Notes: generated by a model from the letters alone, not told the origin. A stretch of 64,000 bases of DNA from an uncultured Nocardioides sp. (GCF_947488515.1 NZ_CANKZF010000001.1:310001-374000); one strand, 5' to 3'. Positions 1 to 8,284 are shown, counted from the first letter of the stretch. Program-made: numbers and translations.

Positions 1-1374
1 TACTTCGTCGACATCACCGCCCGCCGCGACGCCCAGGAGGCGCTGGACCGCTCCGCGCACCGCCTCGCGCTGCTGGCGGCGGTGTCGGAGGCCCTCACCG
101 CGACGCTCGACCCCACCGAGGGTGTCAGCCGGCTGGCCACCCGCCTGGTGCCCGAGCTCGCCGACTGGTGCCTGGTGACCCTCGTCGAGGACCCGCACGC
201 CACCGACTGGCGCCGCGGGTTGCGCGACGTTGGCTGGTCGCACCGCGACCCCGCCATGGAGGACGTCCTGCGCGACTACGCCGCCCGACGGCTGCGCGCG
301 ATGACCGACAGGTCCTACCTCGCCCAGGCGATCCGGGAGATGACGCCGGTCCTGATGGAGTCCTCCGCGTCCGAGGCAGTGGCGGCGGTGCTGGAGCCCG
401 GCACGGCGCGCGACCTGTTGCGCCGACTCGCACCCTTCTCTGCGACGGTCGTCCCGCTGCGCGCCCGCGGCCGCACGGTCGGGGTGGTCAGCGCCTTCCG
501 CGGCATCCACCGCACCCCGTTCACCGCCGACGACGTGTCCCTCCTCGAGGACATCGGCGCCCGCGCTGCGCTCGCGCTCGACAACGCCCGTCTGTACGAG
601 TCACAGCGCGACGTCTCCGAGGCCCTGCAGCGCAGCATGCTCACCGCACCGCCGCAGCGCCGCGGCCTCCAGGTCGCGACCCGATACACCCCCGCCGGCG
701 AGGCGGCCCGCATCGGCGGTGACTGGTACGACGCGTTCCTGCAGGGCAACGCCGCAGGCCCGACGCCGGACATCGTGGTCGTCGTCGGCGACGTCGTCGG
801 GCACGACGTCGAGGCGGCTGCCGCCATGGGGCAGGTGCGCGGCCTGCTGCGCGGCATCGCGGTGCACAGCGGCGACGCGCCCGCTGCGATCCTGTCCGGC
901 CTCGACACGGTCATGCAGTCGCTGCAGCTCGAGACCACCGCCACGGCGGTCGTGGCCCGCTTCGAGCAGGTGGGCCCGGCCAGCAACGGCTCGGCCCAGG
1001 TCCTGCTGCGCTGGTCACATGCCGGGCACCCGCCGGCGCTGCTCGTCGACCACGACGGGACCGTCACCCGGCTCGCCGACGCCGACGCTAACGACCTGCT
1101 GCTCGGCTTCGACCCCGCAGCCGACCGCCACGAAGGCGTGGTGACGCTGCAGGCCGGGGCGACCCTCGTGCTCTACACCGACGGGCTCGTGGAGCGCCGT
1201 GACCGAGACATCGAGGACGGCATCGAGGCACTGGAGCGGCTGCTCGCCGAGATGGCTCCCGGGACGACCGACCTCGACCACCTCTGCGACCGGCTGCTGG
1301 GTGCCATGGCGAGCGAGGAGCAGGAGGACGACGTCGCCCTGCTCGTCGTCCGGTGGACTCCCGACGCCGCCTGA
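1..1374 (+). CDS. PAS-GAF-SpoIIE (PP2C-type) serine phosphatase, 5' end missing
   Basis: The reading frame is open from the first base, so the gene begins upstream of the window. The first visible residues (FVDITARRDAQEAL) are the typical end of a PAS domain. A GAF domain follows at about residues 30-175, then a SpoIIE/PP2C phosphatase domain at about 190-455. Phosphatase motifs are visible: GGDWYDAF (~240), VVGDVVGHD (~262), SHAGHPP (~339), LYTDGLVERR (~391) and EDDVALLVV near the end. These carry the aspartates that bind the catalytic metals. Proteins of this build dephosphorylate anti-anti-sigma factors in partner-switching stress pathways; that role is inferred from the family. No anti-sigma partner gene is visible here. 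Confidence 0.9.
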   Translation, partial: YFVDITARRDAQEALDRSAHRLALLAAVSEALTATLDPTEGVSRLATRLVPELADWCLVTLVEDPHATDWRRGLRDVGWSHRDPAMEDVLRDYAARRLRAMTDRSYLAQAIREMTPVLMESSASEAVAAVLEPGTARDLLRRLAPFSATVVPLRARGRTVGVVSAFRGIHRTPFTADDVSLLEDIGARAALALDNARLYESQRDVSEALQRSMLTAPPQRRGLQVATRYTPAGEAARIGGDWYDAFLQGNAAGPTPDIVVVVGDVVGHDVEAAAAMGQVRGLLRGIAVHSGDAPAAILSGLDTVMQSLQLETTATAVVARFEQVGPASNGSAQVLLRWSHAGHPPALLVDHDGTVTRLADADANDLLLGFDPAADRHEGVVTLQAGATLVLYTDGLVERRDRDIEDGIEALERLLAEMAPGTTDLDHLCDRLLGAMASEEQEDDVALLVVRWTPDAA

Positions 1375-1395
1375 GCCGCTGCTCCCCTCCAGCCC

Positions 1396-1412
1396 TCACC
1401 CACGTGGGGGGA
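1396..1412 (+). promoter_or_regulatory. 17-bp palindromic activator box (copy 1)
   Basis: TCACCC-ACGTG-GGGGGA differs at one position from the consensus TCACCC-N5-GGRTGA shared by ten intergenic sites. A weak -10-like hexamer, GATCCT, follows after 23 nt at 1436-1441. The box lies 67 nt before the leader ORF at 1480 and serves the K+ channel gene. Confidence 0.6.
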
Positions 1413-1479
1413 GGTGGGTCTGGCGAGGAATGCCCGATCCTCGTCGCGGGTGCCTGATTCCCGGCGAGGAGGTCGATCC

Positions 1480-1524
1480 ATGTCTCGACGCCGTCTCGTG
1501 ACCACGGGGAGGTGCGCCGCATGA
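1480..1524 (+). CDS. Putative 14-residue leader peptide coupled to the channel gene
   Basis: ATG at 1480 follows a near-ideal ribosome binding site, AGGAGG at 1467-1472, at 7 nt spacing. It encodes MSRRRLVTTGRCAA and stops at a TGA that overlaps the ATG of the channel gene (ATGA, 1521-1524). The position relative to the upstream box matches the start spacing of other boxed genes, so this is probably the first translated ORF of the transcript. Its role, such as translational coupling or attenuation, is inference. It is too short for homology evidence. Confidence 0.45.
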   Translation: MSRRRLVTTGRCAA

Positions 1525-2087
1525 GCCAGCTCTGGGTCCCGGCCCCCCGAAGAGACGTCTGGGCGCGCGGGCTCCTCGTGCTGAGCCGGGTGGTCGTCAC
1601 GGTGTCGCTGCTGTTCGCGACCTACTTCCTGATCCCGACGAGGCAGTCAGACGGGTTCGAGGTCTGGTGGCTGGTCCTGCAGCTGTGCGTCTTCGTCGCC
1701 ATCGTCGGCGCGCAGGTCCCGGCGATCATCCGCTCGCAGCACCCGGTCCTGCGCGCGATCGAGGCCCTCGCCGTGCTGGTCCCGGTGTACCTGCTGATCT
1801 TCGCGCGGATCTACCTGGAGAACTCGCAGAACGACCCGGCGGGCTTCTCCCGTCCCCTCGACCACGTCGCAGCGTTGTACTTCACGGTCACGGTGTTCGC
1901 GACCGTCGGTTTCGGGGACATCGTCGCGTCCAGCGAGAGCATGATGTTGTTGGTGACCGCGCAGATGCTCCTCAACCTGGTGGTGCTCGGGTTGGGGATC
2001 AGGCTGCTCACCTCGGCGGCACGACGCGGCATCGCCCGTCGCGGAGGCCAGACCGACATCGGGGACCGGGACCACCCCCTCGTCTGA
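1521..2087 (+). CDS. Two-pore-type potassium channel family protein (Ion_trans_2)
   Basis: This 188-residue membrane protein has hydrophobic segments at about residues 17-37, 47-65 and 76-95, and a pore region with the K+ selectivity-filter sequence TVGFGDI at about 126-132. A last helix follows at about 138-160. The filter identifies a small K+ channel without a visible RCK/TrkA domain. ATG 1521 is chosen because GGGGAGG (1506-1512) is properly spaced from it, whereas the in-frame GTG at 1512 would sit inside that site. The start overlaps the stop of the 14-codon leader ORF. A copy of the TCACCC-N5-GGRTGA box precedes the transcript. Confidence 0.85.
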   Translation: MSQLWVPAPRRDVWARGLLVLSRVVVTVSLLFATYFLIPTRQSDGFEVWWLVLQLCVFVAIVGAQVPAIIRSQHPVLRAIEALAVLVPVYLLIFARIYLENSQNDPAGFSRPLDHVAALYFTVTVFATVGFGDIVASSESMMLLVTAQMLLNLVVLGLGIRLLTSAARRGIARRGGQTDIGDRDHPLV

Positions 2088-2110
2088 CGGCACGCCCGAC
2101 CGGTCGACTA

Positions 2111-2127
2111 TCGCCCACTGCGGGTGA
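2111..2127 (+). promoter_or_regulatory. 17-bp palindromic activator box (copy 2) with -10 TACCGT
   Basis: TCGCCC-ACTGC-GGGTGA has one mismatch to the consensus. Exactly 23 nt downstream lies a good -10 hexamer, TACCGT (2151-2156). The MFS gene starts 74 nt after the box. Confidence 0.65.
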
Positions 2128-2201
2128 GGGCAGCTCGTCGGAGCCGCCCGTACCGTCGGCCCGGAACGGCGTGGACCCGGTCCGTGACCGGAAGGATCTC
2201 G

Positions 2202-3707
2202 ATGAGCGACGTGGCCACAAGCAGGACCAGCAGGACGAAGGCGGCGGGCGGGGTCCTGGTGGCCACCTGCATCTCCACCTTGGTGGTGAACGCCAACACC
2301 TCGGCGGTGAGCATCCTGCTCCCGGCGATCTCCGAGGACACCGGCATGGGTCTCGACACGCTGCAGTGGGCCGTGACCGGCTACTCGCTCGTCGGTGCGG
2401 CCGTGATCATCACGTCCGGTTCGCTGGGTGACGTGTTCGGGCGGAAGCTGGTCTTCCAGCTCGGCCTGGCTCTCTTCGTGCTCTCGTGCGTGCTGATCGC
2501 GCTGGCCGGGTCCGGCGGCATGGTGATCGCCGGACGGGTGATCCAGGGTGCGGCCGGCGCCACGATCCTGGCCTGCGGCCTGAGCCTCCTGACGGTCGCG
2601 ACGTCAGGGGACCAACAGCTGAAGTTCGTGTCGCTGTGGGGCGCCGCCGCCGCGGTGGGCGCCGCCGCCGGTCCGCTGCTCGGCGGAGTCCTCGTGGGCA
2701 TCACCGGCTGGCAGGGTCTCTTCTGGATCGACGCCGGGGTCGCCGTCGCCTGCATGGCGCTGACCTTCGCGACGGTCCAGGAGTCGCGTGACGAGGGGCG
2801 GCCACGCTCGATCGACTACCTCGGCACCGTGCTGATCGCGCTCACGCTCGTGCCGCTGATCTACGGCTTCACCAAGAGCGGGGACTGGGGGTGGCTCTCC
2901 GCCGCGACGCTCGGTTGCTTCGCCGCCTCGGTCGTCGCCGGCTTCCTCTTCATCATGACCGAGAAGCGGGTCGCGGTGCCGCTGCTCGACCTCGCGCTGC
3001 TGCGCAACCGGATCCTGGTCGGCTCGACCCTGGCGATCCTGATCGGCGCTGGCACGATCAACGGGCTGATGTACCTGCTGAGCCTCTACTTCCAGAACCC
3101 CGCGGCGCTCGGCTTCAGCCCGCTCGAAGCCGGCGTGGCGACGCTGCCGGCCACCGTCGGCCTGGTGGTGGTCGCCCCGCTCGTGCCCAGGATCGCCAAC
3201 CGGCTCGGCGGCCGCCAGGTGATCGGCGTCGGCTTCATCGCGATGGCCGCCGGGTTCGCGGCGATCGGGCTGGTCGACTCGGCATGGGCCTACACCGCGT
3301 TCCTCCTGCCGATCGTGGCGATCGCCATCGGCATGGGCCTGAGCAACGGTCCCGCCTCGTCGGCTGCGACCGCGTCCGTCCCGCAGGAGCAGGTCGGCGG
3401 GGCCTCCGGGGTCTCGAACATGGCGCGGTACGTGGGCGCGGCGGTCGCGACCGCCCTGTGCGCCACGATCTACGCCAGCGTCCAGAGCAACCAGCTCGAC
3501 GACGGTGCCAGCGCCGGTGACGCCCTGGCCTCGGGCCTGGCCGCCGCCTCGTGGCTGATGGCCGCGATCAGCGCGCTCGGCATCCTCCTCGCCCTGGTCG
3601 CGATCCGTCGGCACAAGGCGGCCGAGGGCACCGCTGGGGACGCCGCCGCCTCGGCCGCGGCGCACCTGCACACGATCCCGACCACGGCCTCGGGCAGCGG
3701 GTCATGA
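2202..3707 (+). CDS. MFS transporter, DHA2 (EmrB/QacA-like, 14-TM) drug/proton antiporter
   Basis: The 501-residue protein is hydrophobic throughout. It has the MFS motif A-like loop GSLGDVFGRK between helices 2 and 3 and the helix 5 region GPLLGGVLVGITGWQGLFWI typical of 14-helix DHA2 exporters. The family exports hydrophobic or cationic compounds; the substrate here is unknown. ATG 2202 (MSDVATS) is preferred to further-upstream starts because GGAAGG lies 6 nt before it. The gene follows a TCACCC-N5-GGRTGA box with a TACCGT -10. Its stop overlaps the next gene's ATG (ATGA at 3704-3707), so the pair is translationally coupled. Confidence 0.9.
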   Translation: MSDVATSRTSRTKAAGGVLVATCISTLVVNANTSAVSILLPAISEDTGMGLDTLQWAVTGYSLVGAAVIITSGSLGDVFGRKLVFQLGLALFVLSCVLIALAGSGGMVIAGRVIQGAAGATILACGLSLLTVATSGDQQLKFVSLWGAAAAVGAAAGPLLGGVLVGITGWQGLFWIDAGVAVACMALTFATVQESRDEGRPRSIDYLGTVLIALTLVPLIYGFTKSGDWGWLSAATLGCFAASVVAGFLFIMTEKRVAVPLLDLALLRNRILVGSTLAILIGAGTINGLMYLLSLYFQNPAALGFSPLEAGVATLPATVGLVVVAPLVPRIANRLGGRQVIGVGFIAMAAGFAAIGLVDSAWAYTAFLLPIVAIAIGMGLSNGPASSAATASVPQEQVGGASGVSNMARYVGAAVATALCATIYASVQSNQLDDGASAGDALASGLAAASWLMAAISALGILLALVAIRRHKAAEGTAGDAAASAAAHLHTIPTTASGSGS

Positions 3708-4822
3708 GCGCGGTCCCCTTCACGCGGGATGACTACGCCGCGCGGATGGCGCGGGTCGTGGCCGATGCCGAGGCCGCCGGCCTCGACGGCGTCCTGGTGA
3801 CGCCCGGCCCGGACCTGGTGTGGCTGACCGGCTACCAGCCGACCGCGATCACCGAACGGTTGACGCTGCTCGTCCTGACCACCGACCGCGAGCCGACCCT
3901 GCTGGTGCCGACCCTGGAGCGGCCGGACACCGAGCGCGCCGCCGGCACCGCCGCCACCGCCCTCGTCGACTGGCTCGACGGCGCCGACCCGTACGCCGCG
4001 GCGAGCGCGCTGCTGCGTCCCGACGGTCACTACGCGATCTCCGACGGCGCGTGGGCCATGCACCTGCTGGCTCTCCAAGCAGGTCTGCCGCACACGGCGT
4101 ACGACGCGATGACGACGCGCCTGCCGATGCTGCGCGCGGTGAAGGACGCCAACGAGCTCGCCCGGCTCGAGGCCGCAGGCGCGGCCGCGGACGCGACGTA
4201 CGAGCAGATCCTGGGTGTGCGGTTCTCGGGGCGGAAGGAGACCGACGTGGCCGCCGACCTCGCCGGGCTGCTGCGCGACCACGGTCACGAGCAGGTCGAC
4301 TTCACGGTCGTCGGGTCGGGACCCAACGGCGCCAACCCGCACCACGAGGCCGGCGACCGGACCATCGAGGTCGGCGACTGCGTGGTGCTCGACTTCGGTG
4401 GGCTGATGTTCGGCTACGGGTCGGACACCAGCCGCACCGTCTGCGTCGGCGAGCCGTCGGACGACATCCGCGAGGTGCACGAGGTGGTGCGACTCGCCCA
4501 GCAGGCCGGCGTCGACGCCGTACGGCCCGGCGTCGCGTGCCAGGAGGTCGACCGGGCGGCACGTGCAGTGATCACGGACGCCGGCTACGGCGAGCAGTTC
4601 ATCCACCGCACCGGCCACGGCATCGGCACCACGACGCACGAGCCGCCGTACATGATCGAGGGCGAGGAGCAGCGCCTGGTCCCGGGCATGTGCTTCTCGG
4701 TGGAGCCCGGCATCTACCTCGCGGGTCGGTTCGGCGTTCGCATCGAGGACATCGTCACGGTCACCGACACTGCGGGGCGGCGGCTCAACAACACGGACCG
4801 CGCGCTGCAGGTCGTCGAGTGA
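3704..4822 (+). CDS. M24-family metallopeptidase (Xaa-Pro aminopeptidase/creatinase type)
   Basis: The 372-residue protein has an N-terminal creatinase-like domain (LVTPGPDLVWLTGY) and a pita-bread catalytic domain. All five dinuclear metal ligands can be seen: Asp in VLDFGG (~229), Asp in SDTSRT (~241), His in HRTGHGIG (~304), Glu in SVEPGIY (~334) and Glu in RIED (~348). Such enzymes cleave Xaa-Pro peptides or dipeptides in the cytoplasm. Coupling to the MFS exporter by a 4-base ATGA overlap suggests a shared function, for example processing of a transported peptide-like compound, but that is inference. Confidence 0.9.
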   Translation: MSAVPFTRDDYAARMARVVADAEAAGLDGVLVTPGPDLVWLTGYQPTAITERLTLLVLTTDREPTLLVPTLERPDTERAAGTAATALVDWLDGADPYAAASALLRPDGHYAISDGAWAMHLLALQAGLPHTAYDAMTTRLPMLRAVKDANELARLEAAGAAADATYEQILGVRFSGRKETDVAADLAGLLRDHGHEQVDFTVVGSGPNGANPHHEAGDRTIEVGDCVVLDFGGLMFGYGSDTSRTVCVGEPSDDIREVHEVVRLAQQAGVDAVRPGVACQEVDRAARAVITDAGYGEQFIHRTGHGIGTTTHEPPYMIEGEEQRLVPGMCFSVEPGIYLAGRFGVRIEDIVTVTDTAGRRLNNTDRALQVVE

Positions 4823-4850
4823 CGGGATCCTCCCGTCGCCCCACCACTGC

Positions 4851-5354
4851 TCAGTGCAGGAACACCTTGCCCAGCACGGCGAGGACACCCAGCAAAGCCG
4901 CCCCGGCGGACTCGAGCGCGAGCCGCCAGCCCCGCATGCCTGCCCGGTGGGCGCCGAGGTAGCCGATGACGGCGAGGAACGCCACGGAGAACCAGAGCGC
5001 CCAGTACGCCGCGCCGCTGGCGGACAGCCCCAGCAGGTCGAGCGAGAGGTAGACGACGACGGCGGGCACGCCCCCGACCAGGATGTACACCTCCTTGGCC
5101 GCGGCGTGGGGGGTGCGGCGATGGAGCGGCCGGTGGTCGCCGTGGAAGAGCATCTCCTGGCTCTCCGTGTAGACATGGGCCAGCCAGTAGACGACCACGA
5201 CTGCTCCGACGCTGAGGGCGACCCGGTGGATGTGCGAGTTGTTCGCACTGACCGCGGCCAGGACACCGGCCGTGATCACGGCCCCGTACAGGAGGCCGCC
5301 GGGGTCGCGACGTGCCAAGGTGTCCGCGGCCCTGCTGCGGTGACCGTCACTCAC
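4851..5354 (-). CDS. Four-helix integral membrane protein of unknown function
   Basis: The 167-residue protein has four hydrophobic segments, at about residues 20-38, 44-62, 90-110 and 115-160 (the last region may hold two helices). A conserved-looking polar loop, HVYTESQEMLFHGD, sits between the first and second pairs. I do not recognise the family. It is convergent with the M24 peptidase gene (28-bp gap). Upstream on its own strand, the box at 5456-5472 reads TCACCC-GTGCG-AGGTGA, followed after 23 nt by TAGCGT (5432-5427), so it probably belongs to the same regulon as its neighbours. Confidence 0.7.
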   Translation of the reverse strand: MSDGHRSRAADTLARRDPGGLLYGAVITAGVLAAVSANNSHIHRVALSVGAVVVVYWLAHVYTESQEMLFHGDHRPLHRRTPHAAAKEVYILVGGVPAVVVYLSLDLLGLSASGAAYWALWFSVAFLAVIGYLGAHRAGMRGWRLALESAGAALLGVLAVLGKVFLH

Positions 5355-5455
5355 GCGTCGATCCTCCCGTCAGGCACCGCGCACCGGCGGCACCCTGCCT
5401 ACGCAGGCGCGCCATCGTCCGGCCAGACGCTATGGCCCGGCCCCCGGGCCAGACC

Positions 5456-5472
5456 TCACCTCGCACGGGTGA
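5456..5472. promoter_or_regulatory. 17-bp palindromic box (copy 3), apparently bidirectional
   Basis: TCACCT-CGCAC-GGGTGA lies between two divergent genes. On the minus strand a perfect TAGCGT hexamer begins 23 nt beyond the box (5432-5427), facing the gene that ends at 4851. On the plus strand a weaker TGGAAT lies 22 nt beyond it (5495-5500), facing the amidotransferase at 5536. Confidence 0.65.
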
Positions 5473-5535
5473 GCCGCCGACGCCGCCCCGCGCGTGGAAT
5501 GGACGGGCCGACCCGTTGACGAAAGGAACACCGCC

Positions 5536-6399
5536 ATGTGTCGATGGCTCGCCTACTCGGGTTCGCCAGTGCTCCTCTCGGACCTGCTCTTCGCCCCGGA
5601 GAACTCCCTCGTGGTGCAGAGCATGCACTCGCGGCTCGGGGTCGAGGCCGTCAACGGCGACGGCTTCGGGGTGGGCTGGTACGGCGCGAAGGAGGAGCCG
5701 GGGATCTACCACAGCACCGAGCCCGCCTGGAGCGACCGCAACCTGCGCGAGATCTCGGGCCACGCGTCCGCGGGTCGGGTGTTCGCGCACATCCGGGCGA
5801 CGACCGGCACGCCCGTCCAGCAGACCAACTGCCACCCCTTCCGGCACGGGCGCTGGCTCTGGATGCACAACGGGGCGATCGGGGGCTTCGCCTCGGTCAA
5901 GCGCGACCTGACGCTGGAGGTGGAGCCCGCGCTGTTCCCCCACATCGAGGGGTCGACGGACTCGGAGCTCTTCTTCTTCCTCGCCCTCACCTACGGGCTC
6001 GAGCAGGACCCGCCCGCCGCGGTGGCCCGGGCGGTCGGCTTCATCGAGGAGACGGGACGGCGGCACGGCGTCGAGCACCCGATCCAGATGACGGTCGCCA
6101 CCACCGACGGCGCGACCACCTGGGCCTTCCGCTACTCCAGCGAGGGCAAGTCCCGGTCGCTGTTCCACAACACCGACGTCACCGCCCTCCGGCTCCAGCA
6201 CCCCGACAACCCCACCCTCCAGCACCTGTCCGACGACGCGCGCCTCGTGGTGTCCGAGCCGCTGGGGAGCCTGAAGGGCGCGTGGCGGGAGGTGCCGGAG
6301 TCGACCTGCCTCGTCATCCAGGGCGGACGGGAGCAGCTGCACCCGTTCACGCCGACCGCGGCCACGTCACCGGCGGGCTCCGCCACCGCGGCCCCGTGA
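5536..6399 (+). CDS. Class II glutamine amidotransferase (YafJ/EgtC-like)
   Basis: The mature protein would begin with Cys2 (MCRWLAYSG), the N-terminal nucleophile of class II (Ntn) glutamine amidotransferases. Further family motifs are GDGFGVGWYG, HIRATTGTPVQQTNCHPF and HNGAIGGF. At 287 residues it is a stand-alone amidotransferase domain, as in YafJ or EgtC (the ergothioneine-pathway hydrolase). No other egt gene is nearby, so its substrate is not assignable. The start is fixed by the need for Cys at position 2 and by GAAAGGA just upstream. A palindromic box lies 63 nt before the start, and a DUF1269 gene follows 10 bp downstream. Confidence 0.88.
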   Translation: MCRWLAYSGSPVLLSDLLFAPENSLVVQSMHSRLGVEAVNGDGFGVGWYGAKEEPGIYHSTEPAWSDRNLREISGHASAGRVFAHIRATTGTPVQQTNCHPFRHGRWLWMHNGAIGGFASVKRDLTLEVEPALFPHIEGSTDSELFFFLALTYGLEQDPPAAVARAVGFIEETGRRHGVEHPIQMTVATTDGATTWAFRYSSEGKSRSLFHNTDVTALRLQHPDNPTLQHLSDDARLVVSEPLGSLKGAWREVPESTCLVIQGGREQLHPFTPTAATSPAGSATAAP

Positions 6400-6409
6400 G
6401 GCGACCACG

Positions 6410-6937
6410 ATGACGGCCCTCACGGTCTGGCGCTACGACACCCCCTTCGGGGCCGAGGCCGCGTCAGTGCGCCTGAAGCGCCTCGAGGAGCTCAAGGTCC
6501 TCACCGTCCACGACGCCATCACGATCGCGTGGATGCCGCAGGCACGGGAGCCGGTGATCGGGCACCTGAAGCACCCGACGGCCGCGAGCGCCGGCAAGGG
6601 ATCGGTGCTGGGCGGCCTGGTGGGCATGCTCGTGCTGGCGCCGGTGGCCGGAGCCGCGCTCGGAGCCGGGGTCGCGTCCGTCTCGGCGCGACTGCGCAAG
6701 TCCGGCATCGACGAGGAGTTCGTCCGGGAGCTCGGCGAGCAGCTGACCCCGGGCTCGTCGGCGCTCCTCGTGCTGTCGAGCGACGGGGACCTCGACGAGG
6801 TCCGACCCGCGATGGAGCGCGAGCTCGAGCGGGGGGACGTCGTGCTGCTGCACGCCGAGCTCTCCGCGGACGCCCCGGCGGCCATGGTCGAGGCGATGGA
6901 CGAGCTCCGGCGGGACGGCGGCACGTCGGGGTCCTGA
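6410..6937 (+). CDS. DUF1269-family protein
   Basis: This 175-residue protein has the DUF1269 layout: an N-terminal alpha/beta half (VWRYDTPFGAEAASVRLKRL), a glycine-rich hydrophobic hairpin at about 62-85 (GSVLGGLVGMLVLAPVAG), and a second alpha/beta half (GSSALLVLSSDGDLDEV). The function of the family is unknown; members often appear with stress-type small membrane proteins. It starts 10 bp after the amidotransferase stop with GAGG just ahead, so the two genes are probably co-transcribed. Confidence 0.8.
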   Translation: MTALTVWRYDTPFGAEAASVRLKRLEELKVLTVHDAITIAWMPQAREPVIGHLKHPTAASAGKGSVLGGLVGMLVLAPVAGAALGAGVASVSARLRKSGIDEEFVRELGEQLTPGSSALLVLSSDGDLDEVRPAMERELERGDVVLLHAELSADAPAAMVEAMDELRRDGGTSGS

Positions 6938-6952
6938 CCCGGCGCGCGAGCG

Positions 6953-6969
6953 TCACCCGTGCCGGGTGA
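6953..6969 (+). promoter_or_regulatory. 17-bp palindromic activator box (copy 4)
   Basis: TCACCC-GTGCC-GGGTGA is an exact match to the consensus. A weak -10-like GAGCCT lies 22 nt downstream (6992-6997). The box ends 61 nt before the DUF7144 gene. Confidence 0.65.
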
Positions 6970-7030
6970 GTCCGACGCACCGATGTGGTGCGAGCCTGTG
7001 CCCGACAGCATCGGGACGAGGAGGAGCACC

Positions 7031-7465
7031 ATGACGAGTGACACCACCCGGTCGCACCGCCAGGAGGCGGACGATGCACCATCCTCGCCCCTGTGGACCG
7101 GCATGCTGGGCTTCGCGTCCATCATGCTCCTGCTGCTCGGCGGCTTCCACGCCCTGGGCGGGTTCATCGCCCTCCTGGAGAACCGGGTGTACGACGTCGA
7201 CGCCTCCGAGCTGCTCCTGTTCCGGAGCTACGCCGGGTGGGGCATCGCCCACATGGCGATCGGCGCCGCCGCGTTCCTCACCGGGATCGCCCTGTTCTAC
7301 CGCCGGCCCTGGAGCCGGATCGCGACCATCGTGATCGCGTCCGTCAGCGCCGTGACGAACCTGGCGTTCCTCTCGGCTGCCCCCGTCTGGTACGGGCTCC
7401 AGATCCTCCTCGACGTCCTCGTCATCTACGCCGTCACCGTCCACTTCGACGACGAGCGCGACTAG
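7031..7465 (+). CDS. DUF7144-type four-helix membrane protein (paralogue 1)
   Basis: The 144-residue protein has a short charged N-terminus and four transmembrane segments at about 20-45, 66-88, 92-112 and 117-137. The build and sequence (LLGGFHALGGFIALLEN, VLVIYAVTVHFDD) match the protein at 18099-18542, so the two are paralogues. The function is unknown. ATG 7031 is preceded by GAGGAGGAG at good spacing; the frame is open further upstream, but only this start has a binding site. It is under an exact copy of the palindromic box. Confidence 0.75.
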   Translation: MTSDTTRSHRQEADDAPSSPLWTGMLGFASIMLLLLGGFHALGGFIALLENRVYDVDASELLLFRSYAGWGIAHMAIGAAAFLTGIALFYRRPWSRIATIVIASVSAVTNLAFLSAAPVWYGLQILLDVLVIYAVTVHFDDERD

Positions 7466-7473
7466 GGTCGGGG

Positions 7474-7490
7474 CCCCGCGGTCAGCGGGG
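7474..7490. terminator. Hairpin between convergent genes
   Basis: CCCCGC (7474-7479) and GCGGGG (7485-7490) form a 6-bp GC stem with a 5-nt loop. It lies between the DUF7144 gene and the convergent PRC-barrel gene. There is no T-tract, so activity is uncertain. Confidence 0.35.
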
Positions 7491-7844
7491 GTCGAGGTTG
7501 CTGAAGTAGTGGTCGTGCTGAGCGCGCACGACGTCGTCCAGGGTGTCGTCCTCGAAGGCCGGGGCGGCGGCGAGCTGGACCCGATCGAGGGCGATCCGGA
7601 CGGTGCGACCGTCGTGGTGCATCGAGGTGACTGCGCCTGCAGGCACGAGGCGCGGCCCGGCGATCGGAGGACCGGCGTCGACGACCAGGTAGGCCGCCGC
7701 AGACGAGCTGGAGGCACGGGCGACGACACCGAGGTGGCCGTCGGGGGCCTCGACCTCGTAGCCGAGGAGGTCGCGGTCGAGGGTCCACGTGGCCTCGCGG
7801 TAGTCCCAGACGGAGTCCCGGTAGTCCCACAACCCGCCAGTCAT
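7482..7844 (-). CDS. PRC-barrel-like domain protein
   Basis: The 120-residue protein contains a segment at about 20-70 (LLGYEVEAPDGHLGVV, then AYLVVDAGPP and RLVPAGAVTSMHHDGRTVRI) with the strand pattern of PRC-barrel domains, which bind RNA or membrane-associated partners. The N-terminus is rich in W-D-Y-R repeats (WDYRDSVWDYREATW). ATG 7844 has GAGGTGG just upstream. It lies 127 bp downstream of the SHOCT gene on the same strand. No copy of the palindromic box was found directly upstream. Confidence 0.65.
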   Translation of the reverse strand: MTGGLWDYRDSVWDYREATWTLDRDLLGYEVEAPDGHLGVVARASSSSAAAYLVVDAGPPIAGPRLVPAGAVTSMHHDGRTVRIALDRVQLAAAPAFEDDTLDDVVRAQHDHYFSNLDPR

Positions 7845-7971
7845 CGTGCCACCTCGCTCGGGAACCGCGGGCCAGCCCCGCGTGCACCTTCAACGTCCGG
7901 CAGCTCGCACCGTTACGCCCGAGGTGCTGAGGCCCCGTACCCACCGGGCAGCGGTTCATGCGGACGTGGCG

Positions 7972-8259
7972 TCAGCCGGCGAGGATGCGGGCCTTCTGCT
8001 GCTCGAACTCCGGCTCGCTCAGCACGCCGGCAGCCTTCAGCTCGCCGAGCTCCTTGAGCTGGGCGAGCTTGTCGTCCATGCCCGTCTGGGGAGGGGGCGG
8101 CGGCGGCGCGTACTGCTGCGGCGGCGGCTCCTGGGCGTACTGCTGCTGCTCCTGGGACGCCCACCGGCCCGCCTGTCGGCGCGAGACCCGGTTGGACACG
8201 GCCGTGGCGGTACCGGCGACGACGGCGGTGCGTGCGACACCGCGGATGAGACCTGGCAT
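7972..8259 (-). CDS. SHOCT-domain protein with Gln/Pro-rich linker
   Basis: This 95-residue protein has a short N-terminal amphipathic or hydrophobic stretch (RTAVVAGTATAVSNRVS), a low-complexity Gln/Pro linker at about 36-60, and a C-terminal SHOCT domain (MDDKLAQLKELGELKAAGVLSEPEFEQQKARIL). SHOCT domains are short C-terminal modules usually found in small membrane-linked proteins; their role is unclear. It starts 25 bp after the DUF6325 gene ends, so it is probably in the same operon. A second SHOCT protein lies at 18623-19003. Confidence 0.8.
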   Translation of the reverse strand: MPGLIRGVARTAVVAGTATAVSNRVSRRQAGRWASQEQQQYAQEPPPQQYAPPPPPPQTGMDDKLAQLKELGELKAAGVLSEPEFEQQKARILAG

Positions 8260-8284
8260 GACGTGTGTTCCTGTTCTCTCGAGG

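Noticed and set aside
7845..7971. A GGGTAC sigma-B-like -10 or a regulon box upstream of the PRC-barrel gene
   Set aside because: No matching -35 was found for the hexamer, and the nearest TCA-type palindrome matches the box at too few positions.
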